A stretch of DNA of 64,000 nt from Lentzea kentuckyensis. Lineage in GTDB: Bacteria; Actinomycetota; Actinomycetes; Mycobacteriales; Pseudonocardiaceae. Both the position numbers and the translations under genes were made by a program. A model generated the notes under the pieces. That model saw only the letters and a list, made by a program, of their open reading frames with translations. It was not told where the DNA came from and did not search any database. Location: NCBI RefSeq assembly GCF_002150765.1, contig NZ_MUYM01000012.1, positions 223,094-287,093 on the forward strand, written 5' to 3'. Shown here one piece after another: positions 51,701 through 62,698 of the stretch (positions are counted from its first letter, which is position 1; the number at the start of each line of letters is the position of its first letter).

Positions 51701-52818
51701 TGGTCCACGACGAGCAGCACGCGCACGTCGTCCGGTCCGCCGGACAGCTCGTTGCGGACCTCGACGTCGAACGCCGCCGGGTCGGCGGCCAGATCAGGAC
51801 GTTTGCCGGTGATCGACGCGAGCGCGGAGGTCAGCGCCTCCAGCGGGCGCGCGGTCGGGGTGATGACCACCGGCCGCCACGCCGCGGACAGTCCGCCGAC
51901 CACACCGGCTCTGAGCAGCGAGGACTTGCCGCTGCCGGACGCACCGAACACGCCGACGACGGGATAGCGCTCGATCCGGCGGGTGACCAGTTCGATCAGG
52001 TGGTCGCGGCCGAAGAACCACGGGTGGTGCTCCGGCTGGTACGCCATCAGGCCGCGGTACGGGCAGTCGGCGCGGGTGCTCCTGGGCGGCACGGGTTCGT
52101 CCAGTTGCTCGCCCCGCAGCATCGTCTCGTGCAGTCCGCGCAGGTCGAGGCCGGGTTCGATGCCGAGGTCCGCGACCAGCCGTGCGCGGGTCCGGCGGAA
52201 CACCTCCAGCGCCTCGGCCTGCCGGTTCACCCCGTACAGCGCGGTCATCAGCTTGGCGTGCAACGGTTCCCGGTACGGGTTGGCCTCGGCCAGTTCGGCC
52301 AGCTCACCGATGACCTCGCCGTGCCGGCCCAACGCCAGCTCCGCGGTGACGCGCGCTTCGGCCGCGCGCAGCCGGGTTTCGTCGAGTCGCGCGGCGAACC
52401 GGCCGGGCAGGTCCGGATAGGCCGGTCCGCGCCACTTGCCGAGCGCCTCGGTCAGCAGGTCGGCCGCCTTGGCCGGGTCGCCGTCCGCGAGCGCCTGTTC
52501 GCCGTCCTCGGTCAGCTGGTCGAACCGGTCGGCGTCCAGTTCGCCGGCGCGGATCGTGAGCTCGTAGCCGGCCGGTTTGCGGGTGATCCGGTCGCCGAGA
52601 TCGAGCGCGCGCTTGAGTTGGTAGACGTACAGCCGGACGTTCTCCTGCGCGGACGCCGGCGGCGCCTCCCACAACACTTCCATCAACCGTTGAGGTGAGA
52701 CGGGCGTGTTCGCGTGCCGCAGCAGCATCGCCAACAGGATCCGTTGCTTCGCCGAACGCAACGGCGTCTCGGCGTTCTCCTTTACGACGACGAGCGGACC
52801 GAGCACCCGGAACTCCAC
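48700..52818 (-). CDS. SARP/BTAD-nSTAND-WD40 regulator (1372 residues)
   Basis: GTG 52818 with GGGGGAGGG just upstream. Domains in order: OmpR-type winged helix (1-95), BTAD (about 100-240), an nSTAND1-type AAA NTPase with Walker A GASGSGKSS (292-300) and Walker B VLLVVDQLEE (367-376), a winged-helix region, one TM helix (683-706), and WD40 repeats from about 760 to the end. I count 14 WD-like blades, enough for two propellers. SARP-type heads bind DNA as activators, often of secondary metabolism; STAND proteins oligomerise on a signal read by the repeats. The TM helix would put the DNA-binding head in the cytosol and the propellers outside. Divergent from a LuxR-type gene. Confidence 0.92.
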   Translation of the reverse strand: MEFRVLGPLVVVKENAETPLRSAKQRILLAMLLRHANTPVSPQRLMEVLWEAPPASAQENVRLYVYQLKRALDLGDRITRKPAGYELTIRAGELDADRFDQLTEDGEQALADGDPAKAADLLTEALGKWRGPAYPDLPGRFAARLDETRLRAAEARVTAELALGRHGEVIGELAELAEANPYREPLHAKLMTALYGVNRQAEALEVFRRTRARLVADLGIEPGLDLRGLHETMLRGEQLDEPVPPRSTRADCPYRGLMAYQPEHHPWFFGRDHLIELVTRRIERYPVVGVFGASGSGKSSLLRAGVVGGLSAAWRPVVITPTARPLEALTSALASITGKRPDLAADPAAFDVEVRNELSGGPDDVRVLLVVDQLEELFTLCTSESERARFLAVLLDAAQGPHRRTRVVLGIRADFLAHVTQHPGLVTALADEATVLVGPPSTADLRDIVLRPAAMSGLSVTADLLATVLADVDAEPGALPLLSHALVETWQRSGAELTLAAYRAGGGVHGAIAQTAERAYDDLTDVEQQAMRRILVRLTAFGDGTEDTRRPIRRQELDGIADLAVIDGVLARLVAERLIVLDEDTAEIAHEALIRAWPRLQRWLSDGRSTLLVHRRLTAAAHTWTELDRDEGALYRGSQLITASAWAQDHPGELNAAEEAFLRASRDRDEAEQVTVKRRNRLLTRLVAIMGVLLLLAAGGGGVAWWQSREAQLRQRVDQAHQLALSARGLVDTAPDLAGQLAISAFRLHADDDTRGALLSTASAPRSRVDLNTDGPPVLDVNVSHKGDVIATADRDGNVTLWEPRTRERTLLLSDHNGLTEGGYARQVEFSADDRFIASNATMPTLAGSPGDVVVWDLTTRKPVFSQRFEVLTTGLAFHPAGTSFAVGVAGGDVEVWDVAAKTHRVLRGHANEVNSLAFSPDGALLVTANGKDHPLVWDVASGAKVGEIPSLEVNNVSFDGPAKITTATLRNGVNFWDVTGKLLSELPKQGPYAWEASAPVGGRMAVADEDGLITIWDIRTGRPITTYRDRGRTESRSLALGRDGTLLVSGGFGRTVAVREDAVPAFTGHAGGVNDIDVFQDTVASAGDDGTVRLWGLDGTALATLDGHPDRVESVSFSPDGSRLAALTRDHTVTIWDVARRSRLSSFSYSGLGASTDIAYQPDGRGIVTASLGRFRWSLPDLAQGSFSGGPYIASAVEFTPDGRLLISTDPAGGAMLWNVAADKLERRVSTGQGDVRDVAISPDGTRFATAGANRTVKVWDVATGAELMTLTGHSAPVVTLAFSPSGDALASGGEDHSVVVWNLNTRTGATLTGHTGPVQAVAFTREDELVSGGNDARIIRWSLSVVDAEKRICAESYPRSEVCGTTRPDS

Positions 52819-52914
52819 GCACCCTCCCCCACGATCGGCGGAACGGTAACAACGACCAGCCGTTATACGCAGCCAATACGGAGAAATACGGTCCTCGGCG
52901 GACGGTTTTGCACT

Positions 52915-53439
52915 GTGCGGAAAATCCATGTCGCGCTGTCGTTGCGCAGCGCCTTGCTGACCGGCCAGATCTCCTCGCGCCTCACCACCCAGTCGTGGGC
53001 CGTCCTGGGCACACCCGCCGATGTGTCCGTGGTCGACGCCGCGGACGCCATCGGGCCGCGGACCGTCGCGGTGCTGCCTTTCGTGCACGCCGTCGACGAC
53101 CTCGTGCGGACCGGCGTGACCGGGCTCGTGCTCGCCGACGACCCGATCGACGACGTCCTGCGGGCGATCCACGACGTGCACCGGTTCGGCGGCTGGGTGT
53201 CGCCCCGGCTGGTGTCGTCCCTGCTGCCCCCTCCCCCGCCCGCGTCGCTGACCGATCGCGAACGGGAGACGCTGCGGCTGGTCGCCGAGGGGCGGGAGAA
53301 CGCCGAGATCGCCGCCGCCATGTTCATCACCGTGAGCGCGGTCAAGTACCACGTCTCGAACCTGCTGCGGAAGTTCGGCTGCCGCGACCGCACGCAACTG
53401 GTCTCGCGACTAGGGCGCCCGCTGCTGGTGCGTTCCTAG
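52915..53439 (+). CDS. LuxR-type HTH protein with degenerate receiver
   Basis: 174 residues from GTG 52915. The first 100 residues look like a shortened receiver (DVSVVDAADAIG, VLADDPIDDVLRAI) without the phospho-Asp context. The C-terminal LuxR HTH is complete (LTDRERETLRLVAEGRENAEIAAAMFITVSAVKYHVSNLLRKF). Such orphan regulators often bind ligands rather than being phosphorylated. It is divergent from the SARP-STAND-WD40 gene across a 96-bp AT-richer gap (CGTTATACGC), so mutual control is likely. Confidence 0.82.
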   Translation: MRKIHVALSLRSALLTGQISSRLTTQSWAVLGTPADVSVVDAADAIGPRTVAVLPFVHAVDDLVRTGVTGLVLADDPIDDVLRAIHDVHRFGGWVSPRLVSSLLPPPPPASLTDRERETLRLVAEGRENAEIAAAMFITVSAVKYHVSNLLRKFGCRDRTQLVSRLGRPLLVRS

Positions 53440-53449
53440 CGTGCTGGGC

Positions 53450-54370
53450 ATGAGAATCCTCGTTGCCGCCCTGATCTCGTTCGGGGTTCTGATAGGCGTC
53501 GTCAGCCCCGCTCAGGCCGCGCTGCCCGCGTGGCCGAACGTCAAGGCCGGCCAGACCGGTTCGACCGTGCTGACCGCCCAGCACCTGCTGCGTCACCGCG
53601 GCTACAACATCGGTGCCGACGGCGAGTTCGGCCCGGCGACCGAGTCCGCGGTGAAGCAGTTCCAGAGCGCGAACGGCCTGTCCGCCGACGGCGAGATCGG
53701 CCCGAACACCTGGCCGAAGCTGATCGTCAGCGTCCAGCGCGGCAACAACAGCAACGCGGTCCGCGCCGCCCAGGTCCAGCTGAACCGCTACGGCTACGGC
53801 CTGGCCGAGGACGGCGACTTCGGCGGCGGCACCCACAACGCCGCCGTCGCGTTCCAGAGCTCGAAGGGCCTGACCGCCGACGGTGTCGTCGGCCCGAACA
53901 CCTGGCAGACCCTCGTCGGCGGGAGCGGTGGCGGCGGAGGTGGCGGCTCCTACAGCCTCCCGCTGGCCAAGAGCGCCCTGCCGCGCAGCGAGTACGACGA
54001 CCCGCACCACGACTACCCCGCCATCGACCTGCCGGTGAACAACGTCCCGGCGTACGCGATGGTCACCGGCACCGCCTACCGGCTCAGCGAGCCCAACGGC
54101 TGCGGAAACGGTCTGCGGATCGTCAAGAGCGGCGTCGACTACCTCTACTGCCACCTGTCGGCGTACTCGGTCGCGAACGGTGCCGCCGTCAGGGCCGGCG
54201 ACCGGGTCGCCACGACCGGCAACACCGGCAACTCGACCGGCCCGCACCTGCACATCGCGATCAAGATCAGCGGAACCTCGTACTGCCCGCAGAACTTCCT
54301 GCTCGCGCTGTACGACGGTCGCACGCCGCCGGCGCCGTCCTCGCTGCCGAGGACCGGCTGCTTCTACTGA
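53450..54370 (+). CDS. Secreted M23 peptidase with two peptidoglycan-binding domains
   Basis: 306 residues from ATG 53450. A signal peptide ends at AQA. Two PG_binding_1 repeats (about residues 25-85 and 90-160) each carry the GYNIGADGEFGPATESAVKQFQ pattern. A Gly-rich linker (GGSGGGGGGG) leads to an M23 (LytM-like) domain. Zinc ligands are probably His187 and Asp193 (HHDYPAID) and His268 in the HLH motif (PHLHIAI), with His266 as catalytic base. Such enzymes cut peptide cross-links in cell walls. A hairpin terminator follows at 54383. The gene end overlaps the convergent patatin gene by seven bases. Confidence 0.92.
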   Translation: MRILVAALISFGVLIGVVSPAQAALPAWPNVKAGQTGSTVLTAQHLLRHRGYNIGADGEFGPATESAVKQFQSANGLSADGEIGPNTWPKLIVSVQRGNNSNAVRAAQVQLNRYGYGLAEDGDFGGGTHNAAVAFQSSKGLTADGVVGPNTWQTLVGGSGGGGGGGSYSLPLAKSALPRSEYDDPHHDYPAIDLPVNNVPAYAMVTGTAYRLSEPNGCGNGLRIVKSGVDYLYCHLSAYSVANGAAVRAGDRVATTGNTGNSTGPHLHIAIKISGTSYCPQNFLLALYDGRTPPAPSSLPRTGCFY

Positions 54371-55242
54371 CCCACAACAGGTGGCGCCCCGGAACCGAAC
54401 GGTTTCCGGGGCGCCGACCCGCAGTCCTGGTGAACGCCACCGGCCCGGCAGCCCGCCGCCAGCCAGTCACGGGTGCTGGCGAAGGCGGCGTCGATCAGCT
54501 CCCGCCCGCGGCTGAAGTCGGCGGGTGACACCCGCAGTGGGCACAGCGGCGGCACCACCCGCAGCTCGACCTGGTCCCGATAGCGTTCGACGTCCACCTC
54601 CAGCCGGTGGTTGACCAGCAACGTCAACGCCTGCAACGCGACGCCGATCGCGCTCGCGGGTGGTGAGGTCAGCGCGCACGCGTACCCGGTGGGCAGCACC
54701 CACACCTGGTCGGCGCCGAGGTCGACGGCGTGCGAGACCGGGTTGTTGTTCACCGCGCCACCGTCCATCAGGTAGCGGCCGCCGAGGTGCAGCGGCGGGA
54801 ACACCGCGGGGATCGCCGTCGAGGCCAGCACCGCGTCGATCGCGTTTCCGCTGGACAGCAGGACTTCCTCACCGGACAGCACGTCGGTCGCGCCGACGTG
54901 GACTCCGATCACCGTGCCGGTCAGGTCGATCGAGCCCAGCGAGCGTTCCAGCAGGCGGCGCAACCCGGAGTTCGGCACGAGGTGGTCGCGCAACCCCAGC
55001 AGGCCGAGCAGTCCGCGCACCGGCCGGATCGGGAAGACGTCGGTTCGGCGCAACGACACCCAGATGTCGACCAGAGAGTCCACATCGGACGGATGCAGCG
55101 CGAACCACACGGCGTTGGCCGCGCCCACCGAGGTGCCGACGACGAAGTCCGGGTGGACGTCGGCGTCGGTGAGCGCGGCCAGCATGCCGACCTCCGTCGC
55201 GCCCAAGCTCCCACCGCCTGCGAGCACGAACGCGGTCGCCAT
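54364..55242 (-). CDS. Patatin-like phospholipase (RssA-type)
   Basis: 292 residues from ATG 55242 (GAGG upstream). The glycine-rich oxyanion loop LAGGGSLGATEVGML is at the N-terminus, the nucleophile Ser in GTSVGA near residue 40, and the catalytic Asp in MDGGAVNNNP. Patatin-like enzymes hydrolyse acyl esters of lipids. No signal peptide, so cytosolic. The last 15-20 residues are encoded within the hairpin that terminates the M23 gene, an economical overlap. Confidence 0.9.
   Translation of the reverse strand: MATAFVLAGGGSLGATEVGMLAALTDADVHPDFVVGTSVGAANAVWFALHPSDVDSLVDIWVSLRRTDVFPIRPVRGLLGLLGLRDHLVPNSGLRRLLERSLGSIDLTGTVIGVHVGATDVLSGEEVLLSSGNAIDAVLASTAIPAVFPPLHLGGRYLMDGGAVNNNPVSHAVDLGADQVWVLPTGYACALTSPPASAIGVALQALTLLVNHRLEVDVERYRDQVELRVVPPLCPLRVSPADFSRGRELIDAAFASTRDWLAAGCRAGGVHQDCGSAPRKPFGSGAPPVVGQ
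54383..54415 (+). terminator. Hairpin terminator of the M23 gene
   Basis: GGCGCCCCGGAA-CCG pairs with CGGTTTCCGGGGCGCC (one bulged base), 12 bases after the M23 stop codon. The bases also code for the C-terminus of patatin on the other strand. Confidence 0.6.
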
Positions 55243-55395
55243 GCCCTCATCCTGCTCGCCCGGCGGACGCCCGCGCGAGGGGCCAGCTCCTCCGGCGCGG
55301 GTGGCCGCGGGCCTGCGAACCATCCGCGCGAGGTGAACCGGCACGCCCGAGCTCCCGGCCAGCCTTGGGTTTTCCGGCGACGAGAGGTGGGCGAC

Positions 55396-57932
<2,537 letters not shown>

Positions 57933-57936
<4 letters not shown>

Positions 57937-59318
57937 GCTGGCCACAGCAACCGGTCATCTACGAGGTCAACACCGCCGTGTGGCTGACCGAGCTGTCCTG
58001 CCAGGCCGGTCACGAGATCACCCTCGGCGACGCACCCGCGTCCGCCTGGCACGCGATCACCCCGGCCGGGGTCGACGCGGTGTGGCTGATGGGAGTGTGG
58101 GAACGCAGCACGCTGGGGCTGGCGATGGCGAACGCGCATCCCGGCCTGCGGACGTCGTTCCGCGAGGCGCTGCCGGACCTGCGGCCGGAGGACGTCGCCG
58201 GGTCGCCGTACTGCGTGCGCCGCTACGTCGTGGCCGAGGAGTTCGGCGGTGACGAGGGTCTCGCGAAGGCGCGCGCCGAACTGGCCACGCGCGGCGTGCG
58301 GCTGATCCTCGACTACGTGCCGAACCACGTGGCACCGGACCATCCGTGGGTGGCGGAACACCCGGAGTTCTTCGTGCGCAAGGAGAACGGTGAACCCGAA
58401 CTCGGGCGCGACCCGTACTTCCCCGCGTGGCCGGACGTCGTCCAGCTCGACGCCTTCTCCCCCGCGTTGCGCGCGGCCGCCACCATGACGCTCAGCTCGA
58501 TCGCCGCCCGCTGCGACGGGATCCGCTGCGACATGGCCATGCTCGTCACCAACGAGGTCTTCGCGCGCACGTGGCGCGGAACGCCACCGGAGCAGGACTT
58601 CTGGCCGGAGATCATCAGCGGGCTGCGGGCCGAGCATCCGGAGACCGTGCTCATCGCCGAGGCGTACTGGGACATGGAGTGGGCGTTGCAGCAGCAGGGT
58701 TTCAACTTCTGCTACGACAAACGCCTCTACGACCGGATCGTCGAGGGCGGCGACGGCGTGCGCGACCACCTGCGGGCCGATCCCGCCTACCAGGCGAGGC
58801 TGCTGCGGTTCCTGGAGAACCAGGACGAGCCGCGCATCGCGAGCGAGCTCCCGCCCGCCGCCGCTCGGGCCGCGGCGGTGGCGATCGCGACGCTGCCCGG
58901 CGCGACGCTCTGGTACGAGGGACAGTTCGAGGGCAGGCGCGTCCGGCCGCCGGTGTTCCTGACCCGGCGGCCGGACGAACCGCTCGACCACGACCTCGCC
59001 GCCTGGTACCGGCGCCTGCTCGCGATCGTGAGCGATCACCAGGTGCGGCTGGGCGAGTGGCGTCTGCTCGATGCCGAGGGCTGGCCGGACAACCAGTCGT
59101 GCCGGCGACTGCTCGCGTGGACGTGGGCAGCCGCCGACGGCGCCCGGCACGTCGTGGTCGTGAACCTCTCCGACCAGCCCGCCCAGGGACTGCTCCCGGT
59201 GGAGCTGCACCGCTACACCGACCTGCTCGACGGGATGGTGTACGAGCAGGAGGACGACCTCAGTCCTCTGTACGTGGCACTGGGGCCGTGGGGATGCCAT
59301 CTGTTCGCGACGGCCTGA
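57933..59318 (+). CDS. GH13 alpha-amylase-family protein
   Basis: 461 residues. The (beta/alpha)8 domain has conserved region I LILDYVPNHVAPDHP, region II DGIRCDMAML with the nucleophile Asp, region III LIAEAYWDMEW with the acid Glu, and region IV RFLENQDEPR with the third Asp. The usual His before that Asp (NHD) is Gln here. Compact, without signal peptide or starch-binding domain. Substrate may be a maltooligosaccharide, a glucoside or a trehalose-related sugar. ATGA-coupled to the GH63-like gene. The 3' end is antisense to the AI-2E transporter gene over 59 bp. Confidence 0.88.
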
Positions 59319-60270
59319 GCAGGGCCGCCGCCCACCCCGCCGCCGGGTCCACGTCGACCAGCAGCACCTTCACCAGCACGGTGAGAGGCACCGCGAGCAA
59401 CGCCCCGAGCGGGCCGAGCACCCAGGCCCAGAACACCAGGGCCAGGAAGGTGACGGTGGTCGACAACCCGGCGGCGTCCCCGGTGAAGCGCGGCTGGATC
59501 AGCGACTGCACCACGAAGTTCAGCACTCCGTAGAACGCCAGCACGGCCAGCGCCCGGCGCGGGCCGTGCTGCAGCAGCGCGAGCACCGCTGGCGGCGCGA
59601 CGCCGAGCACGAACCCGATGTTGGGGATGTAGTTGGTGACAAAGGACAACACACCCCACAACACCGCGAGCGGAATGCCGAGCACCGCCAGCGCGACCGT
59701 GTCCAGCGTCGCGACGACGAGGCCGAAGATCGTGGTGACCACGATGTACCGGCGAGAGCGGTGGACGAACTCCATCAGCGCCTCCCGCAGGTGCGGCCGG
59801 TCCACCGCGATCTCCGCGAGCCGCGAGCCCGCCCAGCCCACCTCGACGCCCAGGAACAGCAGCAGCGCCAACAGGAACACCAGGCTCGTGGTGAGGCTCG
59901 TCAGTTCCGTGAGCAGCCCGCCGATCGCGCCGACGAGCTGCCCGCGGTCGATGCCGTTGATCGCCCGTTCGGCCCGCACGACCAGTTCGTCGCGCGCGAA
60001 CTCCGGCAGCATCGCGGCCAGCCGCGCACCGGACACCGCCACCGTGACCGCCACGACCGCCAGCACGCCGTAGACGAGCACCACCACCGTCAGCGTCGCC
60101 AGCCACGGCGGCGCGCCGCGGCCGCGCAGCCACCGGTGCGCGGGGCTGACCGCGATCACGACCAGCAGCGCCAGCATCGCCGGCGCCACCAGCCATGCGA
60201 TCGCCCGCACACCGGCGACCACGACGACCGCCGCCGCGACACCGAGCAGGATCGTCAGTGCGCGTGGCAT
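59260..60270 (-). CDS. AI-2E-family membrane protein
   Basis: 336 residues from ATG 60270, overlapping the stop of the upstream gene (TGATG). Eight hydrophobic segments with the family pattern: two N-terminal helices, GAPPWLATLTVVVLVYGVLAVVAV, a soluble loop (PEFARDELVVRAERAIN), then SFVTNYIPNIGFVLGVAPPAVLAL and LGPLGALLAVPLTVLVK. The family includes AI-2 exporters and Na+(Li+)/H+ antiporters; function cannot be assigned. Co-transcribed with the DUF7144-like protein. Confidence 0.9.
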   Translation of the reverse strand: MPRALTILLGVAAAVVVVAGVRAIAWLVAPAMLALLVVIAVSPAHRWLRGRGAPPWLATLTVVVLVYGVLAVVAVTVAVSGARLAAMLPEFARDELVVRAERAINGIDRGQLVGAIGGLLTELTSLTTSLVFLLALLLFLGVEVGWAGSRLAEIAVDRPHLREALMEFVHRSRRYIVVTTIFGLVVATLDTVALAVLGIPLAVLWGVLSFVTNYIPNIGFVLGVAPPAVLALLQHGPRRALAVLAFYGVLNFVVQSLIQPRFTGDAAGLSTTVTFLALVFWAWVLGPLGALLAVPLTVLVKVLLVDVDPAAGWAAALLRPSRTDGIPTAPVPRTED

Positions 60271-60686
60271 CAACGGTGTGTCGACTCGTACTTCGCCGGT
60301 GTCGTGATGTCCGCTTCGTTGCCGTGGACGACCACGGCCCAGATCACCGTGACGCACAGGGCGATGACGATCGTGGACCACAGCGGGTGCACCGACGCGA
60401 ACGCCAGTTGTGCCACCGAGTTGAGGACCGCGAGCACCACCGCGATCACCCTGGCCCACGCGGCACCGGAGAGCAGCGCGGCGCCCGCGAGCGCCACCAG
60501 AATCCCGATCAGAAGCGTGATCCAGCCCCACGCGGTGATGTCGAAGACGAGCACCTGCTCCTCGGTCACGACGTAGTACTCACCCCGGAACAACGCCACC
60601 AGCCCCTCAATGGCGTTGAACGAGCCCATGACGATCATCATGATGCCCGCGAACCAGATCCAGCCGAGCCAGCCTGTCTCCCGCAT
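60270..60686 (-). CDS. DUF7144-like four-TM membrane protein
   Basis: 138 residues from ATG 60686. The layout, GWLGWIWFAGIMMIVMGSFNAIEGLVALF, YYVVTEEQVLVFDITAWGWITLLIGI and two more helices, is that of a common actinobacterial membrane family (DUF7144 as I recall). A charged tail (GNEADITTPAKYESTHR) is cytosolic. It is stop-start coupled to the AI-2E-type gene. Such proteins are often found in stress-induced loci; no function is known. Confidence 0.82.
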   Translation of the reverse strand: MRETGWLGWIWFAGIMMIVMGSFNAIEGLVALFRGEYYVVTEEQVLVFDITAWGWITLLIGILVALAGAALLSGAAWARVIAVVLAVLNSVAQLAFASVHPLWSTIVIALCVTVIWAVVVHGNEADITTPAKYESTHR

Positions 60687-60838
60687 CGTGCCTCCGTTTT
60701 CTCCTCGATGGGGATTGCCCGGTCACCGTGGCACCGGCTCGAGGTGCGGATCTTCACCCGTTTCGCGCGAGAGGCGGCGCGGTGCTCGGTCCGGGCGGGT
60801 GAAGACCTGTCCTGGCCCCGCCGGTGAATGTCGACCCC

Positions 60839-62662
60839 ATGACCACACAACCCCCGTACCCGCTGATCGCCGACCACGGGCTGATCGGCGACCTGCAGAC
60901 CGCCGCGCTGGTGTCCACCGACGGCACCGTGGACTGGTTCTGCAGCCCGCGGTTCGACTCACCTTCCGTGTTCGCCGCGCTGCTCGACCGGCAGCGCGGC
61001 GGGTTCTGCCGCATCCAGCCGTCCTCCGGGCACACCGGACGCCAGCTGTACTTCCCCGACACCGCGGTGCTGATCACCCGTTTCATGACCGACGAGGGCA
61101 CCGGCGAGGTGGTCGACTTCATGCCGCCGCTGCCGGACGAGGACAGGACCGAGCGGCATCGGCTGGTGCGGATCGTGCGGTGTGTGCGCGGACGCATGAC
61201 GTTCGACGTCGATGTGGCGCCGCGCTTCGACTACGGCCGGCGCGCCCACCGCGCACGGATCACCGACGACGGGGTGATCTTCGAGTGCGGTCGGTTCGGG
61301 CTGGTGCTGCACGCGGTGCGCGAACCCGGCGATCCTCGACTGGTGTCCGGGGAGATCACCGCCACCCAGGACCTGCACGCCACGCTCTCGTTGGTGGAAG
61401 GGCAGACCCGCGGCATCGTGCTGGAGACCGGTGCCGCCGGACCGCCGCGTGCTGTGGCCGCCGCTCAGGCCCGGGAGTTGTTCGACGCCACCGTGTTGTT
61501 CTGGCACGGCTGGCTCGCCCAGTCGGCCTACCGGGGTCGCTGGCGCGAGGCGGTCGACCGGTCCGCGATCACGTTGAAACTGCTGACCTACGCGCCTTCC
61601 GGGGCGTTGATCGCGGCGCCGACGGCCGGTCTGCCCGAACAGCTCGGCGGCGAGCGGAACTGGGACTACCGGTTCACCTGGGTCCGTGACGCGTCGTTCG
61701 CCGTGTCGTCGTTGCTGCGCCTGGGTTTCACGTCGGAGGCCGCGGCGTTCGGGCGATGGCTCACCCAGCGGTGCGAGGAAGGCGGGCCGTTGCAGGTGAT
61801 GTACGCGGTGGACGGGTCCGCCGATCTCACCGAGCACGTGCTGGAGCATTTCGAGGGCTACCGGGGCTCGGCGCCGGTGCGCGCGGGCAACGGCGCGGCC
61901 GGCCAGTTGCAGCTCGACATCCACGGCGAGTTCCTGGACAGCGTGTACGCGGCGCACCTGTGCGGCCTGCGGATGTCGCACCGCGGCTGGCACGCGGTGG
62001 TGGAGCAGCTGGACTGGCTGGCGGACAACTGGGACCAGCCGGAGGAAGGCATCTGGGAGACGCGGTCGGGCCGCGCCGACTTCACCTACGGCCGGGTGAT
62101 GAGCTGGGTCGCCTTCGACCGGGCGATCCGGATCGCCACGGCGGAGGGCAGGCCGGGGCCGGTGGAGCAGTGGCGTTCGGTGCGTGACCGGATCTACGGC
62201 CAGGTGTGGGAACGCGGCTGGGACCGGTCGACCGGGGCGTTCGTGCAGCGGTACGGCTCACCCGCGCTGGACGCGTCCCTGCTGCGGCTGCCGCAGGTCG
62301 GTTTCGTCTCGCCGCGCGACCCGGTGTGGCTGGACGCGTTGGCCGCCATGAAGTCGCTCGTGCACGACAGTCTCGTGCTGCGCTACGACACCGAGGCCGC
62401 ACCGGACGGACTGCGCGGCTCGGAGGGCACCTTTTCGTTGTGCACCTTCAACTACGTGAACGCGCTGGCGCTGTCCGGACGGGCCAGGGAGGCGCGCCTG
62501 GTGTTCGAGAAGATGCTGACCTACGGCAACCACCTCGGCCTCTTCGCCGAGGAGATCGGGCTGACCGGCGAGCAGCTCGGCAACTTCCCGCAGGCGTTCA
62601 CCCATCTGGCCCTCATCGACGCCGCCGTCACCCTCGACGAACAGCTCACCCTCCGTGGGTGA
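60839..62662 (+). CDS. GH15 glucoamylase/trehalase-family enzyme
   Basis: 607 residues from ATG 60839 (GTG 60824 in frame upstream; neither has a ribosome site). No signal peptide. The N-terminal beta domain (LIGDLQTAALVSTDGTVDWFC) and the (alpha/alpha)6 barrel with RNWDYRFTWVRDASF, EEGIWETRSG (general acid Glu) and LFAEEIG (general base Glu) are those of bacterial GH15 enzymes. Several actinobacterial members of this form are trehalases; others are glucoamylase-like. Trehalose or glucan breakdown in the cytosol would fit the GH63-like and GH13 genes nearby. Confidence 0.92.
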   Translation: MTTQPPYPLIADHGLIGDLQTAALVSTDGTVDWFCSPRFDSPSVFAALLDRQRGGFCRIQPSSGHTGRQLYFPDTAVLITRFMTDEGTGEVVDFMPPLPDEDRTERHRLVRIVRCVRGRMTFDVDVAPRFDYGRRAHRARITDDGVIFECGRFGLVLHAVREPGDPRLVSGEITATQDLHATLSLVEGQTRGIVLETGAAGPPRAVAAAQARELFDATVLFWHGWLAQSAYRGRWREAVDRSAITLKLLTYAPSGALIAAPTAGLPEQLGGERNWDYRFTWVRDASFAVSSLLRLGFTSEAAAFGRWLTQRCEEGGPLQVMYAVDGSADLTEHVLEHFEGYRGSAPVRAGNGAAGQLQLDIHGEFLDSVYAAHLCGLRMSHRGWHAVVEQLDWLADNWDQPEEGIWETRSGRADFTYGRVMSWVAFDRAIRIATAEGRPGPVEQWRSVRDRIYGQVWERGWDRSTGAFVQRYGSPALDASLLRLPQVGFVSPRDPVWLDALAAMKSLVHDSLVLRYDTEAAPDGLRGSEGTFSLCTFNYVNALALSGRAREARLVFEKMLTYGNHLGLFAEEIGLTGEQLGNFPQAFTHLALIDAAVTLDEQLTLRG

Positions 62663-62698
62663 GGCATGACGCTCGGTCCTTCTCGCACAGTTTCGGCC

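Noticed and set aside
52819..53397. Upstream extension of the SARP-STAND-WD40 frame beyond the GTG at 52818
   Set aside because: It is antisense to the LuxR-type gene and the winged-helix domain begins exactly at 52818 behind a strong ribosome site.
53950..54000. Gly-rich stretch of the M23 gene as a frameshift or assembly fault
   Set aside because: The frame continues cleanly into the M23 domain; it is a flexible linker between the binding and catalytic domains.
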